From Schistosoma haematobium (taxonomy: Eukaryota; Platyhelminthes; Trematoda; Strigeidida; Schistosomatidae): a stretch of DNA of 64,000 nucleotides. The notes beneath the pieces are model-generated. The model was not told the DNA's origin and made no database searches. It saw nothing but the letters and a program-made list of their open reading frames with translations. Location: NCBI RefSeq assembly GCF_000699445.3, contig NC_067196.1, positions 36,538,616 through 36,602,615 of the forward strand. The letters are read 5' to 3'. Shown one piece after another: positions 59,439 through 64,000 of this stretch (the first letter of the stretch is position 1; each line of letters opens with the position of its first letter). The translations under genes were made by a program, and so were the position numbers.

Positions 59439-60842
59439 CATGTCAACTTCCACAGAGTGAAGGTCTGCTTTGAAGATTTTTCGTGCCTTAAGGTAACCCT
59501 CGTGCTATTGATAGAAGAAACCAGACAAGTAGTGAATAGGTCTTTATTTCGATCTTAGCGCAGTCACAGTGGAGCGTGGGATTATCTGTTCAGACAAACA
59601 AAGGCTCTCAACATTTAATATAAGATAATAGGAAATATAACGCTTATAAAAAATAAGGAAGTGAATGAATACTTGAACAATACTGTTTTAGCATATGCTT
59701 GGTTGTTTGGGGTCAACTCTTAACCAACCAACCTGAGCTGTTAGATTCACTAATAACTACTGTCCTTAGTGAACCTCAGGGCAGTGAGTCTCATCCATTC
59801 ATGCTTCGAGGTATTTGGAAACGCATGTACACAAGTGATGTGAATATGCCACAAGTATTCAAAGTTTGACGACATCTTTACCTGTAACACCTTTATAATT
59901 GTAGTATACCAACCCAGTCAAATCAGAAGACAGAAGTGAAGAGGTTTGATATGCAGGGAAGCGTTCGACCTAGCTGGCTATCGGTTGTAGATGCGTAGCA
60001 CTGCGTACCCACACGTGATCTGATGCACATGCGTGAATGAGTACCTTCAGCTAGATGTGTCCATTAAAGCTAATTAGGTCAGCATCAAATGTCGAAGAAT
60101 CGCTGAACTATTTATTTTGGTAACGAAGAATCTAAACTGACGTTCAAGAAAGTAGTGCTCACCAAATTGCAAATCTGAAACAAATGGTGAGAAAGGACGC
60201 ATATGAACGATCTGTAGATGCAAATAATCCCTCAAAGTAAATAGTTCTGTCAGTCTTCAACACTTATGGTAATCTGATTAGTTTGATTAGGCCCACCCTA
60301 TCTGGAGGTGCTCAGATACGCAGTTGCATCAGATAACGAGTGGGTATGCCGTGCTTCGCATCCCTTGCAACTACTAGCCGGCTTAGGGCAAATGCTTCTA
60401 GATATATCATCGAACCTCATCATTTCTCACTTCCGATATGTCTGAGTTGATATACTCGATCATAAAGGTTTTACGTGTTTAGTCATCACTAAACTTCAAA
60501 TACTTTAGGCATCTTTAGATTCATGTAGCTTTAGAATTCTAATATGAAGGGTTAAAACGTGGAACGTGATCGAATTTATTCTGATCCTAGATATTCTCCA
60601 GCGACTTCATGTTCTCATCGGTCCTAGCAATACGCGTATTCACAACGTGTGTCGTCACCATCAATTTCATGCTTATTAATTAAAATTAACAGCCGATAGA
60701 AGATAAGTAGGAGAAATGTAAGTTTGCGAATTTTTCCCACCATAAATGGTTTAACCCAAGACTGAACCGATATAGAATGAGTTGACTTCAGATAAAACTT
60801 CAAAATCAAACTAATTAAGACTCACCTGAAATAATGATAACT
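59439..60842. other. No assigned feature
   Basis: Moderately GC-richer patches (about 59960-60070 and 60290-60380) may be old transposon sequence but match nothing I can name. Confidence 0.4.
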
Positions 60843-61275
60843 AAGTTACTATAAAAACCTGGAGAACTACAAAAGCCATCATCCAGAAAATACAGGTGTT
60901 TATTAACAATTGTCTACGCAAAATACTTCAGATTCGTTGGCCAGACACTAGTAGCAACAACGTACTGTGGGAGAGGACAAACCAGATCCCAGCGGAGGAA
61001 GAAATCAGGAAGAAGCGCTGGAAGTATATAGGACACACATTGAGGAAAGCACCCAACTGCGTCACAAGACAAGCCCTCACATGGAATCCCTAAGGCCAAA
61101 GGAAAAGAGGAAGACCAAAGAACACATTACGCCGAGAAATGGAAATAGACATGAAAAAAATGAACAAGAATTGGATGGAACTAGAAAAGAAGGTCCAGGA
61201 CGGAGTGGGTTGGAGGATGCTCGTCAGCGGCCTATGCTCCATTGGGAGTAACAGGCGTAAGTAAGTTACTATAAA
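60843..61275 (+). mobile_element. 5'-truncated LINE 3' end with 14-nt TSD
   Basis: The insert 60857-61261 encodes the C-terminal tail of a LINE polyprotein: [22 protein letters not shown] and [10 protein letters not shown], ending S-I-G-S-N-R-R-K. There is one internal stop. It is flanked by TAAGTTACTATAAA at 60843-60856 and 61262-61275, a perfect 14-nt target duplication. The insert is only 405 bp, a typical 5'-truncated product. Confidence 0.92.
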
Positions 61276-61989
61276 TTCACGTTAAATAAGCGTTTTGTTG
61301 ACCATGTTACACCATTTTCAACTCAATGAAGCATTTGAAAGAAATGTATTGTGAACCGATGTTAGTGAAAAGTTTACTTTCATAGTGCATTTCCACTACC
61401 GCATTCTTTAGGCTAATGATACTGCTATTTCTATCACTACTACTATTCAATTTCTTTCCGTTTAATTAATAGTTCAAGGACTTGAACCAATATTCTTCAT
61501 GTTTGTGCCTAAACATTGCGATAAAAGCTTATTTCACCATATTAGGCGCGAAGATAAGACTATTTTACTTCAAGTTTTACTTTCTAGTCAATTTCTGGTG
61601 TTGCCATATTTGGTACTGCCGGTCAAATAAACTTACTTGACAACGCAATATTAAAAGTGTAACTGAAATACCTTAAAATGGACCGGTGTCGGAGATCCTG
61701 TTGTCAGTAGACTAAATGTTTTGCTTAGGGAATTTGTTGCATTACGCCAAATGGATTGATTCAGTTACTGGTCTTAGTGTTTGTGTGAGCTAACTTGGCA
61801 GTCAGTTGAGTGTGTTTGTATGGTCTAAATATTTGAGCGAAAGTCCGCTTGAATATACGGGCTACCTGTTCCTAACACTTAGATAATTTGTCAAGTAAGC
61901 ATCATTTCTATTTTTAGCACACCTATTAAGTCTGTTGGTCGCAAAACTTATTCAGGTGCATGTATAGGGTATGATTCCATCCAAAACGC
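61276..61989. other. No assigned feature
   Basis: Nothing recognised; possibly upstream parts of the LINE remnant that follows. Confidence 0.4.
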
Positions 61990-62560
61990 TTGAACAAGTA
62001 CAATTAAGTTTATATTATCAACATTTGTGTGACCTGAGACAGCACTTGATCCGCACTATCTGTTTTCATCGACAAACTCACCGAATTTTCGGTTACTACC
62101 TTCGGTGGCTGACTTTCGCATATGTGTGAGGATATTAATACATGTAAATGTAGCTCCCTTTGATCACTGGGTCACCAAAATGTAGTTGATTTCCTCGCTA
62201 GTTGGGATGCTCACTTAGATTTTATTTTTACTAGTGATGTGGGAATATACGTGACTCGCGAACGTGTTGCATTTTTTAGTTCTGATCATTATATTATTCG
62301 TGTTCTACCTAAAGTTTATGAGAAATCTTGAAAGTGAACCCTTACGTCAGACAAGGAAAGTTAAACACATTCATTACTCAAGGGAAAATGTCCGAAGTCT
62401 GAATAACGTGTTTCGTACGAGAAACTGGGATTCATTTACTAATGACTTAGTTATTATAGCTACTTATAAAATCAGTACGGTTGAAATATTTAAGTTTTCC
62501 CATAAATGTTTAAACTACACGGGTAAAACCTTCAGACATCATTTCCTTAATGTTTAGAGT
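61990..62560 (+). pseudogene. CR1/jockey-like LINE endonuclease remnant
   Basis: Around 62214-62320 the frame reads H-L-D-F-I-F-T-S-D-V-G-I...F-F-S-S-D-H-Y-I-I. This matches the L-D-x-x-F-T and S-D-H motifs at the end of the APE endonuclease of CR1-like schistosome LINEs. A more weakly matching linker follows (N-W-D-S-F). Stops and frameshifts are present. Confidence 0.6.
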
Positions 62561-63714
62561 TACATAATTTCCATAACCTTCTATTTCCCTTATAATTTTC
62601 TATATCACAAACACCTATGCTGCTCAACCATTGTAGATCATAAAAAACCCAAGTTCTCTTGAATTTTTGTGAGTATTTTGTAGCTCATGTTCTACTAATC
62701 TAAAAATAATCTAATATCCCGAACTCACTAGCGTTTAAATATTCTGTATTCTTCACGTTGACCTACTCAGATTTCGCAAGCTCAAATTCTTTTGCTACCA
62801 TATTATTTGATCAGCTATCTATCTTTACTATTAGTTATCTTCATAGAAGTGTGGCAATGGGTAGATACCTTAACCACAATAAAAAAGCTTTAGCTGTTTG
62901 ATTAGCTTGTAGCGTGGAAATAGTAAAGACAATAAATAACAAGGTGTGCACTAGAGAGCTTATATTAGAGCAATATTGAAACGTATCACAAATTTTATGC
63001 AACTCAATATAACAAAAGTAGGGAGGATCGCTTCCCTGAACAGCAAAGATGATGGAAGGGAGGTAACCTTAATCTACATATACCTGAAAAACGAAACGTT
63101 TTGTTTACTTATGGCTTAGAAGGATGTAACTAATTACTCCATTCATGCAGTTGCTAATCCATTCATAATTACTTTTGTCCCGCCTTCTGTTACATACCTG
63201 AATACAATTCCATATAAACTGACATCGTAAAAGAAGTAATAGTAGTCACATCATAACTGTTCCATTACAAACGACTCAACTTCCTGACCCAAAAATGTTG
63301 TCTTGCATATTGTCCCTTCATTTTTTATCTTTTTTCATGACCGTCGTGGTACACTACCGAATTCATGTGTCAAAAATGTAACTTCGTTTTACTCCTTCAC
63401 TAATATCTATAATATTTCAGAAGGGTTTGTAGTTGTGTTCAACAAGAGCTTCTTAACTTTTTTATCTCATAGCATTATCAAGAAGCACAAAGCATTTTGT
63501 TAAAGTTGACGTTTTAGATTAAGAATTAACCATATAAACAGCTATGGACTTTACTTGCATTAATTCTAAATGTTTGTCTCAGCGCAACCTATATAAAACT
63601 TGCCAACTTTTAAACCATGCATTCTGGTTATACTAGCATTGGTCATGTTCTTATGTACGTAAATTAAAGCCCAAACAATTTATCACATTGTCCCCGACTT
63701 ATTTTTTCCGGTAT
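62561..63714. other. No assigned feature
   Basis: AT-rich; no exon or repeat supported. Confidence 0.45.
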
Positions 63715-64000
63715 GTATAAAGGACGACAATACCAGGTATGAACATATAATGGGACGATATGGACTGACTAAGAGAACGGAATAAAAATGTGAAGAGCTT
63801 TGCAAATCTAAGTGCACTCAACAAAATGGTTACAGATGACAAAATACTTCCACACAAACGTATATGCAAAGTTACACTGGCATCACTGGATCATACTACA
63901 GAGAATCAAATCGACCATATCTGTATCGTTCCACCACCTGGTGGTTGACAAGATGAAATTGAAGCTAAATAAGCACTACAAAACTGGGGGAACGGTGTCA
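63715..64000 (+). mobile_element. Non-LTR endonuclease fragment, runs off right edge
   Basis: The frame reads H-I-M-G-R-Y-G-L, F-A-N-L-S-A-L-N-K, P-H-K-R-I and T-T-E-N-Q-I-D-H-I-C-I, then H-L-V-V-D-K-M-K-L-K-L after a short internal deletion. This is the endonuclease family often annotated as craniofacial development protein 2-like. A stop and a frameshift show it is degraded. Its class fits the LINE whose 3' end lies at 60857-61261. Confidence 0.8.

Noticed and set aside
1..64000. CRISPR arrays, bacterial operons, phage or integrated virus genes
   Set aside because: No regularly spaced direct repeats, no ribosome-binding-site-led gene clusters and no viral structural or replication genes were seen; all RT signals belong to non-LTR retrotransposons.

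Overview
The window is AT-rich animal DNA that I read as a schistosome (blood fluke, Schistosoma) genome; the species is not resolved. The reasons are short exons separated by kilobase introns with GTAAGT-type donors, a tRNA-derived SINE carrying a hammerhead ribozyme in the style of the Schistosoma SM-alpha family, RTE-type and other non-LTR retrotransposon pieces, and a Merlin-like miniature DNA transposon. These are established hallmarks of schistosome genomes. No bacterial-type features are present.

Four protein-coding loci can be supported. (1) An intronless 490-codon ORF at 15471-16943 (+) encodes an unrecognised, basic, low-complexity protein. (2) A three-exon gene at 28337-31450 (+) encodes a 279-residue protein with one complete C-terminal LIM domain. 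(3) A six-exon gene at 36858-47717 (+) encodes a 417-residue protein; every intron is phase 0, and four exons carry a G-x-x-E-N-x-P type motif. (4) A five-exon gene at 57752-49930 (-) encodes a 216-residue PICOT/GLRX3-type monothiol glutaredoxin with a degenerate thioredoxin domain and one CGFS glutaredoxin domain. Loci 3 and 4 converge tail to tail over 2.2 kb. I rebuilt loci 2-4 by joining splice-compatible exons by eye, and the reading frame closes at every junction.

Region by region: 1-2440 is an old RTE-type element on the minus strand, open at the left edge, plus a leader module and a foldback remnant. 2441-15470 is gene-free and holds a perfect 40-bp palindrome, a TA microsatellite, SINE fragments, a possible solo LTR, a perfect 86-bp foldback with a 13-nt target duplication, and a 288-bp Merlin-like MITE with an 8-bp target duplication. 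16944-28336 is gene-free and rich in two tRNA-derived SINE families; the copy at 25663-26056 has all hammerhead core bases and a 13-nt target duplication. 28337-47717 holds loci 2 and 3 with repeat-filled introns. 47718-57752 is mostly locus 4; its largest intron contains one RTE element inserted into another in opposite orientation. 57753-64000 has no assignable gene but contains three further non-LTR fragments, one with a perfect 14-nt target duplication.

The most unusual theme is inverted duplication of short retroposons: several SINE or retroposon insertions are near-perfect hairpins, and two have 13-nt target duplications that point to retroposition. A second SINE family appears to descend from its own hammerhead ribozyme, now mutated in every copy seen here.
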